Below are positions 29,528-39,321 of a DNA stretch of 64,000 bases, in pieces. Under the pieces are notes generated by a model. That model did not search any database. It was not told the origin of the DNA and saw nothing but the letters and a program-made list of their open reading frames with translations. The stretch's first letter is position 1, and each line of letters opens with the position of its first letter. Location of the stretch: the NCBI GenBank assembly GCA_040753795.1, contig JBFMDX010000013.1, forward strand, positions 62,001 through 126,000, in the 5' to 3' direction. The DNA comes from Thermodesulfobacteriota bacterium (lineage in GTDB: Bacteria > Desulfobacterota > Desulfobacteria > Desulfobacterales > Desulfosudaceae). Made by a program: the position numbers and the translations under genes.

Positions 29528-30877
29528 ATGAAGACTCTTCGGACAAGAACCATGAAACTGGTCATCGCCATCTTTGCGGCTTCATTGCTCACGTTTGTCA
29601 TCGCCGGACGCTACGGCGATATTGCCGCCAACGATGTCGACACATACAAGGAACTGAAGATATTCACCGACGTCATCCAGGAGATGGAAGAGGAGTACGT
29701 CGACCCGGTTGATACCAAGGAACTGATCAAGGCGGCCATCCAGGGCATGGTCAGCAGTCTCGACCCCCACTCCGAATATCTTCCTCCGGACGCGCTCAAA
29801 GACCTGCAGTCAGACACCAAGGGCGAATTTGAGGGCATCGGCATCGTCATTACCAGGGACAAAGGGCTGTTAAAGGTCATCTCGCCCATCGAAGGCACCC
29901 CGGCCTATCTGGCCGGCGTCAAAGCGGGCGATATTATCGAAAAGATCGACGGGGAGTCCACCGAAAACCTGGAACTGTGGGAAGCGGTCAAAAAAATGAG
30001 GGGCAAAAAAGGTACCACCGTAACCATTTCCATCCTGCGCAAAGGGGAATCCGCTCCTTTGAGTTTCGAATTGACCCGCGACGTCATTCCCATCACCAGC
30101 GTCAAATCGTTGACGCTCAAACCCGGATACGGATACCTGCGCATCTCCAACTTCCAGTCCAACACCACCGATGAAGCGCTCAAAGCCCTGGAGCAGTTGA
30201 ATTCGGAGAACAATGGAAAACTGAAAGGACTCGTCCTCGACCTCCGCAACAATCCCGGCGGTCTTCTGGACCAGGCCGTCTCCATCGCGGATCTGTTTCT
30301 TGATGACGGGGTCATCCTGTCGGTCAAACAGCGGAAAAGCGAGGAAAGCTATAAGGCCAAAAAAGATACCGAAAAGCGGGACTACCCCATTGTCACCCTG
30401 ATCAACGGCGGCAGTGCCAGCGCCTCCGAGATTGTGGCCGGCGCGCTTCAGGACCAGCATCGATCCCTGCTCATGGGCACCACCTCCTTTGGCAAGGGGT
30501 CCGTCCAAACCATCAAGCCCCTGGGGGACGGCTCCGGCATCAAGTTCACCGTAGCCCGGTATTACACACCCAGCGGTCAATCCATCCAGGCCAAGGGCAT
30601 CGTGCCGGATATCGAAGTACCCTTTGAAATCATCAAGGCCGACAAAAAAAATGGCAGGGCCTATCTCGCCGAAAAAGATCTGGCCAATCACCTGGAGGCG
30701 GAACCGCAGAAAGAGGAGCCCCAGAAAGAACCGTCCGCCAAACCGGAGGATGACGCGGACGAGCAAAACAGCCGCTACGGTGAAATCACGCCCGAACTGC
30801 TGCTGACCGACTCCCAGGTCCTGCGGGCGGTGGATGCCCTGGTTTCCTATGATATCTTTACCGGTATCAAAAAATGA
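29528..30877 (+). CDS. C-terminal processing peptidase, S41 family
   Basis: The 449-residue periplasmic protease has a signal anchor (about 8-28), a PDZ domain (about 95-175: GIGIVITRDKGLLKVISP) and an S41 catalytic domain. The nucleophile Ser is in NGGSASASEIVAG and the general-base Lys in TTSFGKGSVQT. CtpA-type enzymes trim or degrade periplasmic substrates, often including murein hydrolases. AAGGA lies 6 bases before ATG 29528. The earlier in-frame ATG at 29522 abuts that site and is less likely. The next gene overlaps the stop by 4 bases. Confidence 0.93.
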   Translation: MKTLRTRTMKLVIAIFAASLLTFVIAGRYGDIAANDVDTYKELKIFTDVIQEMEEEYVDPVDTKELIKAAIQGMVSSLDPHSEYLPPDALKDLQSDTKGEFEGIGIVITRDKGLLKVISPIEGTPAYLAGVKAGDIIEKIDGESTENLELWEAVKKMRGKKGTTVTISILRKGESAPLSFELTRDVIPITSVKSLTLKPGYGYLRISNFQSNTTDEALKALEQLNSENNGKLKGLVLDLRNNPGGLLDQAVSIADLFLDDGVILSVKQRKSEESYKAKKDTEKRDYPIVTLINGGSASASEIVAGALQDQHRSLLMGTTSFGKGSVQTIKPLGDGSGIKFTVARYYTPSGQSIQAKGIVPDIEVPFEIIKADKKNGRAYLAEKDLANHLEAEPQKEEPQKEPSAKPEDDADEQNSRYGEITPELLLTDSQVLRAVDALVSYDIFTGIKK

Positions 30878-31914
30878 CGGCTCCGGGAAAGTCGCCCAGA
30901 AGGATAAAAACAGCTGCCGTCAAACAGGCTAAAAAAGAGAAAGAAAAGAAACCGCCCCGGTCCCGACTGCTGGTAAAATCCGCCGGCGCGACAATCCTTC
31001 TGGCGATTCTTGTACTGGCGGGCGGCCTGGCGGTTATCTATCTGGCGCCGGATCATGGACCGGTTGTAAAGCCGGTGCAACCGGCCCACGTTCCGGCGAC
31101 AAAAATCCCTGTCTTTGAAGTTTATCCCGGAGAAAAGCAGGCGCTCCCATCGCCGCCGACCCATACCGGTGACGCCGTTCCCGCGCCATCCCCTCCGGCC
31201 GGCGTCGGGGACACGGCTGACCTCCCGTCCCCGCCGGCAGTCGGGCAGCCCCGTATCGCCATCATTATCGACGACATCGGTTACGACCGGAAAATCGCAA
31301 ACCGTCTGATCACGACCGATCCGGCCCTGACGCTCTCCATTCTGCCGGAAAGCCCGTTCCGCAGAGAGATCGCCGCGGCCGCCCGCGAGGCAGGGCTGGA
31401 GGTGATGCTGCACCTGCCCATGGAGCCGGAGGAATATCCCCATGTCGACCCGGGCCCGGGCGTTCTGCTGACCGGCATGGCGCCGGACGCGCTCATCGGA
31501 CAACTGGAGGCGGACATCGCCGATATTCCTTATATAACGGGAGTCAACAATCACATGGGGTCGAAACTGACCACCGAGTCCGTCCAGTTGTATCAGATCT
31601 TCACCGTTCTTAAAAAAAAGAACCTGTTTTTCATCGACAGCCGGACAACCGAAAACAGCCTCTGCCGGCCCTCCGCGAAAAAATTGCAGTTGCCCTTTGC
31701 CGAAAGGGATGTTTTTCTGGACAACACCCTGTCGGAAGCGGATATCACGCGTCAGGTGAACCAACTGGCGGATACCGCCGTCCGCCATGGAAAGGCCATC
31801 GGTATCGGCCACCCCCACCCGGAAACCTGCCGGGTGCTGGCTGATCAGCTTCCCCTCATCAAACAACGGGTGCAACTGGTGCCGGCGTCCATGCTGGTCA
31901 CCATTTCCGATTAA
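30874..31914 (+). CDS. Divergent polysaccharide deacetylase (YibQ family)
   Basis: This 346-residue protein has a basic N-terminus, one membrane helix (about 35-60), a Pro-rich linker (about 75-125) and a divergent polysaccharide-deacetylase fold (about 128-340). The fold shows IAIIIDDIGYDRK, LHLPMEPEEYP, GVNNHMGSKLT and FIDSRTTENS. The family commonly sits next to envC and ctp. Activity is unproven, but a role in glycan handling at division is plausible. The ATG overlaps the ctp stop (ATGA). It closes the ftsE-ftsX-envC-ctp run. Confidence 0.88.
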   Translation: MTAPGKSPRRIKTAAVKQAKKEKEKKPPRSRLLVKSAGATILLAILVLAGGLAVIYLAPDHGPVVKPVQPAHVPATKIPVFEVYPGEKQALPSPPTHTGDAVPAPSPPAGVGDTADLPSPPAVGQPRIAIIIDDIGYDRKIANRLITTDPALTLSILPESPFRREIAAAAREAGLEVMLHLPMEPEEYPHVDPGPGVLLTGMAPDALIGQLEADIADIPYITGVNNHMGSKLTTESVQLYQIFTVLKKKNLFFIDSRTTENSLCRPSAKKLQLPFAERDVFLDNTLSEADITRQVNQLADTAVRHGKAIGIGHPHPETCRVLADQLPLIKQRVQLVPASMLVTISD

Positions 31915-31923
31915 TACCGGTAT

Positions 31924-32823
31924 TCAACCCGCCGCGGCCATCAGGCAGACCCATTCCTCTTCCGCCAGCCGGTCCAGAACGGTAAAACCGTAGCGCCGCA
32001 ACCGCTCCTCAACCAGTGAACTTCTGTCATCCAGAATACCGGAACAGACAAACCGCCCGGCCGGAGACAGAATTTTCCGGAGATATGGAATCAGCTCCGC
32101 CACGACCTCCGCCACGATGTTGGCGCAGACCAGATCAAAAGGGCCGTTCACCCCGTCCACCAGGTCGGCGCATAAAATTTTCGCCCGGTTACAATCCACG
32201 CGGTTCAAGGCCAGGTTGGCCCGGGCCGTCTCCACCGCCACCGGATCGTTATCGACTCCGCACACGGCGCCGGCTCCCAGCTTGAAAGCGGCGATCATCA
32301 GGATCCCCGATCCGGTGCCCACATCCAGCAACGTCATGCCTTGCCGCAGATACCGCTCCAGCATGACCAGGCACATGCGGGTGGTCGCGTGTGTGCCGGT
32401 TCCAAAGGCCATGCCGGGGTCGATCTCGATGACAATGTCCTCCGGACCGGCCGCGCTATCCCGGCAGGTCGGTTTGACGATCATATGCCGGCCGACTCTC
32501 AAGGGCTGAAAATGGGCTTTCCAGGAATCCGCCCAGTTTTCCTCATCAACCGGCCTGCAGGTCACCGTGAATCGGATATTCACACCGGCAGGCAGGTCGT
32601 CAATCATCGCCTGAAGCCGGGACCGGCTATCCTCCACCGACGCATCAGCGGGCAGATAACCGGTGACCGCGACAGCCGCCGAACCGTCCGACGCGGCCGC
32701 CGCCTCGTTGATCTCGACGCCATTCAGGCCCAGGCGGTAAAACAGGTCGGCAACAATTTCAATGATCGTGTCCCTGGAAGAAGCATCGGCGTTAAAACCG
32801 ACGGTTACGGCGGTCCAGTTCAT
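31924..32823 (-). CDS. prmA: Ribosomal protein L11 methyltransferase
   Basis: The 299-residue protein has the two PrmA parts: an N-terminal substrate-recognition domain (about 1-90) and a Rossmann methyltransferase domain with TLLDVGTGSGILMIAA (SAM motif I) and the 'DLVCANIVAEV' loop (NxxA-type). PrmA trimethylates ribosomal protein L11. I start at ATG 32823 (MNWTAVTVGF), which has GGAAGG upstream. An in-frame extension to 32868 is Lys/Asn-rich and unlike the family. Confidence 0.92.
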   Translation of the reverse strand: MNWTAVTVGFNADASSRDTIIEIVADLFYRLGLNGVEINEAAAASDGSAAVAVTGYLPADASVEDSRSRLQAMIDDLPAGVNIRFTVTCRPVDEENWADSWKAHFQPLRVGRHMIVKPTCRDSAAGPEDIVIEIDPGMAFGTGTHATTRMCLVMLERYLRQGMTLLDVGTGSGILMIAAFKLGAGAVCGVDNDPVAVETARANLALNRVDCNRAKILCADLVDGVNGPFDLVCANIVAEVVAELIPYLRKILSPAGRFVCSGILDDRSSLVEERLRRYGFTVLDRLAEEEWVCLMAAAG

Positions 32824-32933
32824 TTTCCTTCCTCTTTTTGAATTTTTTTTATTTTGGTTTATAATCAATCGCGTTTATAATTACAAACAGATCAATCCCT
32901 ATAAGATAAAATATCCGGGAAAGGAAGTGCCTT

Positions 32934-33284
32934 ATGGCCGATCTCTACTACCATGTATGGGTTACCGTCACCAGCCTGACCATCATCATCCTCGTTGCCG
33001 CCTATATCATTTACGACCGGATCGCCCTGTCCTACCAGTCGCTGGAAGCGGCGGAAAAAGCATCCCGCATGCAGCGGCTCAACAGTTCCACCATGATCAT
33101 CCTCGGATTTCTGGCGTTCATCGGCAGCGGCTACTGGATTTTATTCATCCAGACCCACGAGATCTATATCACTAAAGAATTGCGGGGGTTCCACGACATC
33201 GCGCCGGGTATCATCATGGGGTCCATCGGCCTGATTGCGCTGGCAGCAGGGATCAGGAAGCGTTCCGCCGGAAATCAACGCTAA
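32934..33284 (+). CDS. Small three-helix membrane protein, unknown function
   Basis: The 116-residue hypothetical protein begins MADLYYHVWVTVTSLTII. Hydrophobic helices lie at about 8-27, 53-72 and 90-107. A cytoplasmic-looking polar loop (about 28-52) is rich in Glu, Ala and Ser. GGAAAGGAAG stands upstream of ATG 32934. I do not recognise the family. The next gene starts 16 bases after its stop, so they may form an operon. Confidence 0.65.
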   Translation: MADLYYHVWVTVTSLTIIILVAAYIIYDRIALSYQSLEAAEKASRMQRLNSSTMIILGFLAFIGSGYWILFIQTHEIYITKELRGFHDIAPGIIMGSIGLIALAAGIRKRSAGNQR

Positions 33285-33300
33285 GCCGGGAACGCCTGAC

Positions 33301-34098
33301 ATGACTGACCCCATTCGGCGGATGTTTCGCCTGTCGTCCCTCCCGTTCCGGCTCTTCTTCATCATCATGGTCCTTCTACCGTCGGCCCCGACCCAGGCGG
33401 ATCCCGCCGCCGATCGCGTCCAGGAGCTCTTCCGGCAGGGATGGGATTTTGAAAGCCGGATGCATCTGGACCTGACCAACCTGGACAGGGCCATGGCCGT
33501 TTACGAGGAAGCGATCTGCCTGGCTCCGGACAACGAAGAAGCCCGATGGCGCCTGGGCGAAGTAACGTTCAAAAAATCAGAGGAAGTCCGTGATCCGAAG
33601 GAACGGAAACAACTGGTTGAACGGACCATCGCGCTGGCCGAACAGGCGTTGGCCATGAACCCGAAATCCGTGGGCGGCATGTACTGGGCCGGGACCGCTT
33701 ACGCCCGCCTGGCCGACATGTCGGGCATGCTTTCGGCGATAAAGCAGATCAGTCAGGCCAAAACCTATCTGCATCAGGCCATGGCCACCGATCCGGACCA
33801 TCGGCTGTCGGTGCTGTCCGGCGTCATCCTGGCGCTGATCTATTCCCAGGCGCCCTGGCCGGTCAAGGATCAACCCAGGGCCATGGAACTGGCCCGCCGG
33901 GCGTACGAAAAAGACCCTGATCTCACCATCGCCAGCCTCTCCCTGGCCAAGGTCTATCTGGCCGAAGGCAAAACCGGTCCGGCCGTTGCCCTGCTTGAAA
34001 AATGCCTGGCCACGGAGCGCCCGACCTATATCTGGGACGCGGTGCTGTATGACTGGCCCGAGGCGAAAAAAATCCTGACCGGGATCCGGCCACAATAG
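33301..34098 (+). CDS. Secreted TPR-like protein (TatT-type)
   Basis: The 265-residue protein has a basic N-terminus and a signal peptide (cleavage near residue 34, SAPTQADPAA). The rest is helical repeats resembling TPR or SEL1-like units (AMAVYEEAICLAPDNEEARW; 'AEQALAMNPKSVGGMYWAG'; 'LHQAMATDPDHRLSVLSG'). The W-A-G/T-A-Y-A pattern recalls TatT, the TPR partner of some TRAP transporters. No transporter genes are adjacent, so that role is not supported here. The ATG lies 16 bases after the previous stop. Confidence 0.7.
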   Translation: MTDPIRRMFRLSSLPFRLFFIIMVLLPSAPTQADPAADRVQELFRQGWDFESRMHLDLTNLDRAMAVYEEAICLAPDNEEARWRLGEVTFKKSEEVRDPKERKQLVERTIALAEQALAMNPKSVGGMYWAGTAYARLADMSGMLSAIKQISQAKTYLHQAMATDPDHRLSVLSGVILALIYSQAPWPVKDQPRAMELARRAYEKDPDLTIASLSLAKVYLAEGKTGPAVALLEKCLATERPTYIWDAVLYDWPEAKKILTGIRPQ

Positions 34099-34200
34099 TT
34101 TCATCCATCTGGTTCAACATATGCCGTACATCAAAGCGAATCTGAAAAAATACAGCCGGATGAAATAGGCCCTGGGAAGGCGCGTGGCCTTATTGGTAAG

Positions 34201-34277
34201 TGGTGGGCGCGGCTGGACTTGAACCGGCGGCCTCTACCGTGTCGGGGTAGCGCTCTAGCCAACTGAGCTACGCGCCC
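34201..34277 (-). tRNA. tRNA-Val (anticodon GAC), unusual C33 and T-stem mismatch
   Basis: The 77-base gene includes encoded CCA. The acceptor arms GGGCGCG/CGCGCCC pair fully, the D-arm is GCTC/GAGC and the anticodon stem is CTACC/GGTAG. The loop reads CCGACAC, placing GAC at 34-36 (valine). Position 33, almost universally U, is C here, and the T-stem GCCGG/CCAGC has a C-A mismatch. Either the gene is divergent or decaying, or the read carries errors. Confidence 0.85.
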
Positions 34278-34362
34278 ACTGCCAAGAAATGATGGGGCCT
34301 ATATTGACCCAGCGCGGCGGCTGCTGTCAAGAGAAAACAGGCCCCGGATCATAAAAATCCCC

Positions 34363-35469
34363 CTATATCTTGTTCAACGCGTACTGACGGTTTCCCAGGC
34401 CGAGTTGCTGAGCGTAATCCAGTTGAATCTCCCAGTCGATATAGGGATAAAGGCCCTTGATCTTGTCCTCTCCCGCGTCCCGGTTGGTCTCCAGCCGCGA
34501 CCCGGGCAGGGCCTGTTCCTTGTTGACCAGATCGACACAGGCCTGATCCAGGGCCACCGGATCGGTCGAGGCCAGCATGCCGATGTCCCGGACCACCGGC
34601 GCGTCATTGTAGGGAAAACAGTCACAGGCCGGGGCCACATCCGTGATGAAGTTGACGAACAGGGCCTTGTCTTTCTTGTCCTTAAGCACGCCATGGGTGT
34701 ATTCGACCATGTTTTCCAGAAAGGTCGGCACCGACTGGTTCCATTCGATCTGGACCGCGCCGGCCGGGCAGACGACGATGCACTCCCCGCAGCCCACGCA
34801 CTTTTCCGGATTGATGGCCGCTTTCTTCTCGGCCACGGCAATGGCCTCGGAAGCGCAGTGCTTCTCGCACTCCCCGCAGCCCACGCACTTTTTGGTCTTG
34901 ACCGTCGGACAGACCGTGGAATGCTGGGCCAGCTTCCCCCGGCGGGAGGCGGAGCCCATGCCGGTATTTTTGATGGCGCCGCCGAATCCGGCCAGTTCAT
35001 GGCCCTTGAAATGGGCCATGGAAATATAGGCGTCGGCCCGGGCAATCTCGGCGGCGATATAAACCTCCGTAAACCGCTTGCCGTCAATGGGAACCGCCAC
35101 CTCGGTTTTCCCTTTCAGACCGTCGGCAATGATCAGAGGCGCGTTGACAACCGCGTAGGCAAACCCGTTGCGTATGGCGGTTTCCAGATGATGGGCGGCG
35201 TCGCTGCGGGTACCGGCGTATAAGGTGTTGGCGTCGGTGAGGAACGGAACGGCGCCCATCTCCTTCAGGTCATCGACCACCTTGCGCAGAAACACCGGAC
35301 GAATATAGGCGGTGTTACCCAGTTCCCCGAAATGCAGCTTGACCGCCACCAGATCCCGGGGCGCGACCACCTCCTTGAGCCCGGCGGCCTGCATCAGCCG
35401 GCCGAGTTTGGTAATGAGGTTTTCCTTGTAGCTGGCCGAGAGATCGGTAAAATAGACGGGGCTTGCCAT
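34363..35469 (-). CDS. DUF362 domain protein with two [4Fe-4S] ferredoxin clusters
   Basis: The 368-residue protein has a DUF362 domain wrapped around two ferredoxin motifs (CVGCGECEKHC near 192 and CVGCGECIVVCP near 222, the second ending in CPAG). The N-terminal part carries VAVKLHFGELGNTAYIRP, the usual DUF362 opening. Such proteins are frequent in anaerobes and are thought to be redox or maturation factors, but none is assigned a reaction here. It precedes a repeat-rich gap and yraN on the same strand. Confidence 0.88.
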   Translation of the reverse strand: MASPVYFTDLSASYKENLITKLGRLMQAAGLKEVVAPRDLVAVKLHFGELGNTAYIRPVFLRKVVDDLKEMGAVPFLTDANTLYAGTRSDAAHHLETAIRNGFAYAVVNAPLIIADGLKGKTEVAVPIDGKRFTEVYIAAEIARADAYISMAHFKGHELAGFGGAIKNTGMGSASRRGKLAQHSTVCPTVKTKKCVGCGECEKHCASEAIAVAEKKAAINPEKCVGCGECIVVCPAGAVQIEWNQSVPTFLENMVEYTHGVLKDKKDKALFVNFITDVAPACDCFPYNDAPVVRDIGMLASTDPVALDQACVDLVNKEQALPGSRLETNRDAGEDKIKGLYPYIDWEIQLDYAQQLGLGNRQYALNKI

Positions 35470-35539
35470 GACGGGTTCCTCCTTTGTGCGTTTTAAAAGG
35501 TTAATTTAAAGCGGTAGTTTATCAGCAGCGGAAAGTGGG

Positions 35540-35655
35540 GTCAAGGTGCTCAAGTGTTTAGGCGTTGATGGGTTCAGAGGTTGAGGCGTTTAGGTGGCTG
35601 CCTCACCCCTAAACAACTCAACCCCTCAACGACTAAACTCCTAAACAACCCAACA
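35540..35655. repeat. Short-unit repeat and stem-loop between DUF362 gene and yraN
   Basis: The stretch is built from 'GTTTAGG', 'GGTTGAG' and 'CTCAACC/CTAAAC' units. GGTTGAG-GTTTAGG (35579-35594) pairs with CCTAAAC-CTCAACC (35608-35623) around a 13-base loop with a 2-base internal bulge. No gene is visible in 35470-35663. The units resemble the CTCAACG array at 6257-6275. Confidence 0.55.
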
Positions 35656-35663
35656 GCGCAGCC

Positions 35664-36029
35664 TCACGCCAACACCGCCGCAAACGCATTCCGGATCAGC
35701 TCCACCGTTTCGCCGTCCCCCTGAATCACCACCACGTCGAACCGGGCCTTGACGTCGCGCAGGCCGGATTGCTTCAGATAATACTGGGCCAGTCGCGTAA
35801 TCCTGAATTGTTTGTTCCGGGTGATGCTGGATTTGCCGCTGCCGGCCCGGTCGGTCATGCGGGCCTTTACTTCAACGAAAACAATCGTCTCTTTGTCCCG
35901 GGCGATGATGTCGATTTCCCCCAGCCGGGTTCGATAGTTCCGCTGGATGATGGTGTAGCCCTGCTTCTTGAGAAAAGCGACGGCCCGGTCTTCGCTTTTG
36001 CGGCCGTAACGCTGGAATTGATTTAACAT
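35664..36029 (-). CDS. YraN family protein (UPF0102)
   Basis: The 121-residue PD-(D/E)XK-fold protein shows GEIDIIARDKETIVFVEVKAR, the family's nuclease-like E...D...ExK signature, and begins RYGRKSEDRAVAFLKKQGY. Function is unknown. Its place next to rnhB and rplS is a conserved neighbourhood. Confidence 0.93.
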   Translation of the reverse strand: MLNQFQRYGRKSEDRAVAFLKKQGYTIIQRNYRTRLGEIDIIARDKETIVFVEVKARMTDRAGSGKSSITRNKQFRITRLAQYYLKQSGLRDVKARFDVVVIQGDGETVELIRNAFAAVLA

Positions 36030-36068
36030 GCGGCCCTCCCTGGCCTGAATATGTTTTCAGGGTACCCT

Positions 36069-36656
36069 TTATACTTTAACGGTAAAACTGCGCCGGTGAA
36101 TGGGCGTCCGGCCGTATTTCATCACCGCCTCCCGGTGAGCCCGGGTGGGATAGCCCTTGTGCGTCGCGAACCCGAACTCGGGATAGTCCAGACTGTATCG
36201 CTCCATCATCCGGTCCCGGGTAACTTTGGCGATGATCGAGGCCGCGGCGATGGAGATGCTGCGGCCGTCCCCGCCGACAATCGGTTCCTGACGGAGCGGC
36301 AGGGCGATACCGGTGTTGCCGTCGATCAGAAGGTAGTCCGGTTGCGGCCGAAGATTCCCGACCGCCATGGCCATGGACAGCCGCGTCGCCTGAAGAATAT
36401 TGATGCGGTCGATTTCGACTGCGTCGACGATACCGATCCCGATGGTCACGGCATCCTGATAGATCTGCTCGTAAAGCAGCGCCCGTTTCCCGGGCGTCAA
36501 TTTCTTGGAATCATCGATGAGAGGATTGGCGTAATCCGGGGGCAACACGACTGCCGCGGAAACCACCGGCCCGGCCAGTGGTCCCCGGCCGGCCTCGTCA
36601 ATACCGGCGACAACGGAAAAACCCAGGCCGGCCGCTCTGGTTTCAAACTCTCTCAT
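36069..36656 (-). CDS. rnhB: Ribonuclease HII
   Basis: The 195-residue enzyme removes ribonucleotides from DNA. Catalytic acids are in GIDEAGRGPLAGPV (Asp-Glu near 19-20), YLLIDGN (about 108) and the downstream 'ASIIAKVTRDRMM' segment. The length is typical. The gene is 39 bases before yraN and 33 bases after rplS in transcription order. Confidence 0.95.
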   Translation of the reverse strand: MREFETRAAGLGFSVVAGIDEAGRGPLAGPVVSAAVVLPPDYANPLIDDSKKLTPGKRALLYEQIYQDAVTIGIGIVDAVEIDRINILQATRLSMAMAVGNLRPQPDYLLIDGNTGIALPLRQEPIVGGDGRSISIAAASIIAKVTRDRMMERYSLDYPEFGFATHKGYPTRAHREAVMKYGRTPIHRRSFTVKV

Positions 36657-36689
36657 GAATGGCTGCCGATTTGCCGCGGCCTGTCAGAT

Positions 36690-37037
36690 TCAGGCGGTAC
36701 GTTCTTCCTGGATCTTGGCCGCCTTGCCCCTGAGATCACGGAAATAGTAAATGCGGGAACGACGGACGCGGCCCTTTTTCACCACTTCAACGCGGTCAAT
36801 GGACGGGGTGTGCAGCGGGAAAATACGCTCCACCCCGATCCCGAAGGAGGTCTTGCGGACGGTAAAGGTGGCGTTGGTGGTGCCGTTGTGGCGTTTCAAC
36901 ACGACCCCTTCAAAAACCTGAATCCGCTCTTTTTCACCTTCTCTGATTTTCACATGAACACGGACCGTGTCCCCGCTGGTAAACTCGGGCATGTCAATCC
37001 GCAACTGCTCCTGTTCGATCTGTCTTACGACTTCCAT
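36690..37037 (-). CDS. rplS: 50S ribosomal protein L19
   Basis: The 115-residue protein matches L19: [16 protein letters not shown] near the start, VFEGVVLKR in the middle and the C-terminal [13 protein letters not shown]. It sits in the order rpsP-khpA-rimM-trmD-MTase-rplS-rnhB, a standard ribosome-maturation cluster on the minus strand. Confidence 0.97.
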   Translation of the reverse strand: MEVVRQIEQEQLRIDMPEFTSGDTVRVHVKIREGEKERIQVFEGVVLKRHNGTTNATFTVRKTSFGIGVERIFPLHTPSIDRVEVVKKGRVRRSRIYYFRDLRGKAAKIQEERTA

Positions 37038-37102
37038 CTCTGCCTCCAGAACATCATGACGTTATGTTGTAAATATAGAGTTATCTCTAAAAAATTTTTT
37101 TA

Positions 37103-37681
37103 TCATATACCACATCCGACCAGCCTGTCCAGCATTATCGACACAGCCGAACGCACCGGCAGATGATTGTAATCACCCCGACCCCGGATGGGTTCCAGCA
37201 CATAATCGGCCCCGGCCAGGACGGTTTCCGCCATTCCCCAGGCGGTTCCAAACACCAGCAGAATCCTTTTTTCCCTTAACAGTTCTTTGAGAAAAGAAAA
37301 ACCGACCGCCTGTTCCCGGGGCCGGGCGCTGGTTGCCACCACCACCGGAAAGTCACCGGCGTTAAGCCGGATATCGTTCCGGACCTCGTCCAGGTCCGTT
37401 TTGACTGTCGCCAGCCGTAACGCCTCCGCGCGGCGCGGATTATAATCAGCGCCCTGCCCCTCTGTCCAGTAATTTATGATCCGCCGCGCCAGCCGGGCTT
37501 GATCCGCCAGCGGGGTGACGACATAAAAACGTTCCGCGCCGTACGTTCTGGACGCCCGGGCGATGTCGTGCAGGTCCAGGTTGGTAATCGCCGAAACAAT
37601 GGTTTCTCCGCGCTTATTGAGAACCGGATGGTGCAGCAGGGCCACATACAGTTCAGATCCCGGCGATCGTTTCAAGTTCAC
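37103..37681 (-). CDS. SPOUT-type RNA methyltransferase (PF09936-like)
   Basis: The 192-residue protein starts with a basic, short N-terminus and '[16 protein letters not shown]'. It has the SPOUT-like SAM pocket [10 protein letters not shown] and ends in a '[21 protein letters not shown]' helix, features of the SAM-dependent RNA methyltransferase family found next to trmD. The target is not established. Its start overlaps the end of trmD by 29 bases, so the two are translated together. Confidence 0.85.
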   Translation of the reverse strand: MNLKRSPGSELYVALLHHPVLNKRGETIVSAITNLDLHDIARASRTYGAERFYVVTPLADQARLARRIINYWTEGQGADYNPRRAEALRLATVKTDLDEVRNDIRLNAGDFPVVVATSARPREQAVGFSFLKELLREKRILLVFGTAWGMAETVLAGADYVLEPIRGRGDYNHLPVRSAVSIMLDRLVGCGI

Positions 37682-38405
37682 GACACCATTTCCTTAAAAT
37701 CTCCTTCTCCTTTTCATTGACCGGCTGAAGCTTCAGCAGGTCCGGGCGTTTCAAAAACGTCCGCTTCAGGGAGTCCTCGAGCCGCCACTGCTCGATGGCG
37801 GCGTGATTGCCGGACAGCAGAATCTCCGGGACCTCCCGGCCTTCAAACACGGCCGGACGGGTAAACTGGCCGTGTTCCAGGCGGCCGTTGCCGAAGGTAT
37901 CCTTTTCAGCCGACTGCTCCCCGCCGAGGGCTCCCGGGATCAGCCGCGTGACCGCGTCGACCACGATCATGGCCGCCACTTCGCCGCCGGTCAGCACATA
38001 ATCGCCGATGGACATCTCCTCATCGATCAGTTCCCGGCAGACGCGCTCGTCCACGCCCTCATATCGTCCGCAGACCAGGATCAGATCGCGTCCGGACCGG
38101 GCCAGATCCTCCGCGGTTTTCTGGGAAAACAGGCGGCCCTGGGGTGTCAGCAGGATGACCGCCGCTCCCGGGCGCCGTTCTCTGGCGCAGCGGATGGCGG
38201 CCGCCAGGGGCTCCGGTTTCATCACCATGCCGTTGCCGCCGCCGTAGGGCCGGTCGTCCACCACCCGGTGTCGGCCTTCGGCAAAATCGCGAATATCCAG
38301 AGAGCCGCCGGAAATAATTCCCGCCTCAGCGGCCCTGCGGACGATACCGTGGGCGAAAAAGGCGCCCATCATTTCCGGAAAAATCGTTAGAATGCAAAAA
38401 TCCAT
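37653..38405 (-). CDS. trmD: tRNA (guanine-N1-)-methyltransferase TrmD
   Basis: The 250-residue SPOUT enzyme makes m1G37. [14 protein letters not shown] (about 58-71), [11 protein letters not shown] (near 112) and the trefoil-knot segment [15 protein letters not shown] are diagnostic. The gene follows rimM by 11 bases and overlaps the next methyltransferase by 29 bases. Confidence 0.96.
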   Translation of the reverse strand: MDFCILTIFPEMMGAFFAHGIVRRAAEAGIISGGSLDIRDFAEGRHRVVDDRPYGGGNGMVMKPEPLAAAIRCARERRPGAAVILLTPQGRLFSQKTAEDLARSGRDLILVCGRYEGVDERVCRELIDEEMSIGDYVLTGGEVAAMIVVDAVTRLIPGALGGEQSAEKDTFGNGRLEHGQFTRPAVFEGREVPEILLSGNHAAIEQWRLEDSLKRTFLKRPDLLKLQPVNEKEKEILRKWCRELETIAGI

Positions 38406-38416
38406 CCGCGACGCTC

Positions 38417-38941
38417 TTATCCCGTCATTTCCGGCAGCGTTACCCGCATGATACCGGCGGAAAGGTCGATCTCCCTGACCACGGACCGGATCGCCGGAAG
38501 AAGGATCTCCTCCGCGGTCTCGGGATTGTATATTACATAGACATCATTGCTGCCCGTGGGCATGATCTCCCGGACACGACCGACGAAAACATTTTCCAGC
38601 GTGAACACGGACAGCCCGATGATGTCGACCCAGTAGTAAGTTCCTTCGCCCGGATCGGGCAGGCCTGAACGCAAAATAACCAGTTCGCCGCCGATTTCCT
38701 CTTCCGCCTGGCTGCGACTGGTTATTTCCTCGCAGGACAACAGGAATCCGCGTCCATGAGGCCGCCATCCTGTTACCGTTACCGCTCTTTCGTTCTTCGT
38801 ATCGGTTTGTCTTCTGATAATCAGACAGGACCCGATAGATATGTCCGACAGGTCGTCCGCGTAGGGATGAATTTTGAGGTTACCGCAAAGACCGTGAACG
38901 CCGCTGATCTTTCCGATGGAAAGATACCTGTCTGTGGCCAT
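38417..38941 (-). CDS. rimM: 16S rRNA processing protein RimM
   Basis: The 174-residue protein has an N-terminal RimM domain ([20 protein letters not shown]) and a C-terminal PRC-barrel (about 95-172, [13 protein letters not shown] onward). RimM assists 30S head assembly. It lies 9 bases downstream of khpA. Confidence 0.95.
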   Translation of the reverse strand: MATDRYLSIGKISGVHGLCGNLKIHPYADDLSDISIGSCLIIRRQTDTKNERAVTVTGWRPHGRGFLLSCEEITSRSQAEEEIGGELVILRSGLPDPGEGTYYWVDIIGLSVFTLENVFVGRVREIMPTGSNDVYVIYNPETAEEILLPAIRSVVREIDLSAGIMRVTLPEMTG

Positions 38942-38950
38942 GATGAAAAA

Positions 38951-39181
38951 CTATTCGACGATTTCCAGAACCGTCCGCTTCTGCAGCTTGGCTGACGCCG
39001 CGCTCAGGATGGTTCGCATGGCGCGGGCGGTGCGTCCCTGTTTGCCGATAATCTTGCCCAGATCTTCCTTGGCCACTTTCAGTTCCAGAACCGCCGTCTG
39101 GCTGCCATCGATGGCCGTAACCGACACCTGGTCGGGGTTGTCTACCAGCGCCTTGGCAATGTACTCGATCAGATCCTTCAT
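38951..39181 (-). CDS. khpA: KH-domain RNA-binding protein KhpA
   Basis: The 76-residue protein is a single KH domain with the GxxG loop as [16 protein letters not shown]. It begins [20 protein letters not shown] place the start at ATG 39181, eight bases after AAGGAG. The 12-residue in-frame extension to 39217 is not KH-like. The rpsP-khpA-rimM-trmD order is conserved. Confidence 0.93.
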   Translation of the reverse strand: MKDLIEYIAKALVDNPDQVSVTAIDGSQTAVLELKVAKEDLGKIIGKQGRTARAMRTILSAASAKLQKRTVLEIVE

Positions 39182-39321
39182 AGCCCCATCTCCTTTACCG
39201 CCAATTGAAGTTGACATTCAAAGAATCGGTATCCCCACATCGATAACCTGCCACTATCCACGCTTGGTATTATACCCCATGATACGGTAAAATGTCAAAA
39301 AGCGGCGTCCACTTCCGGCGA

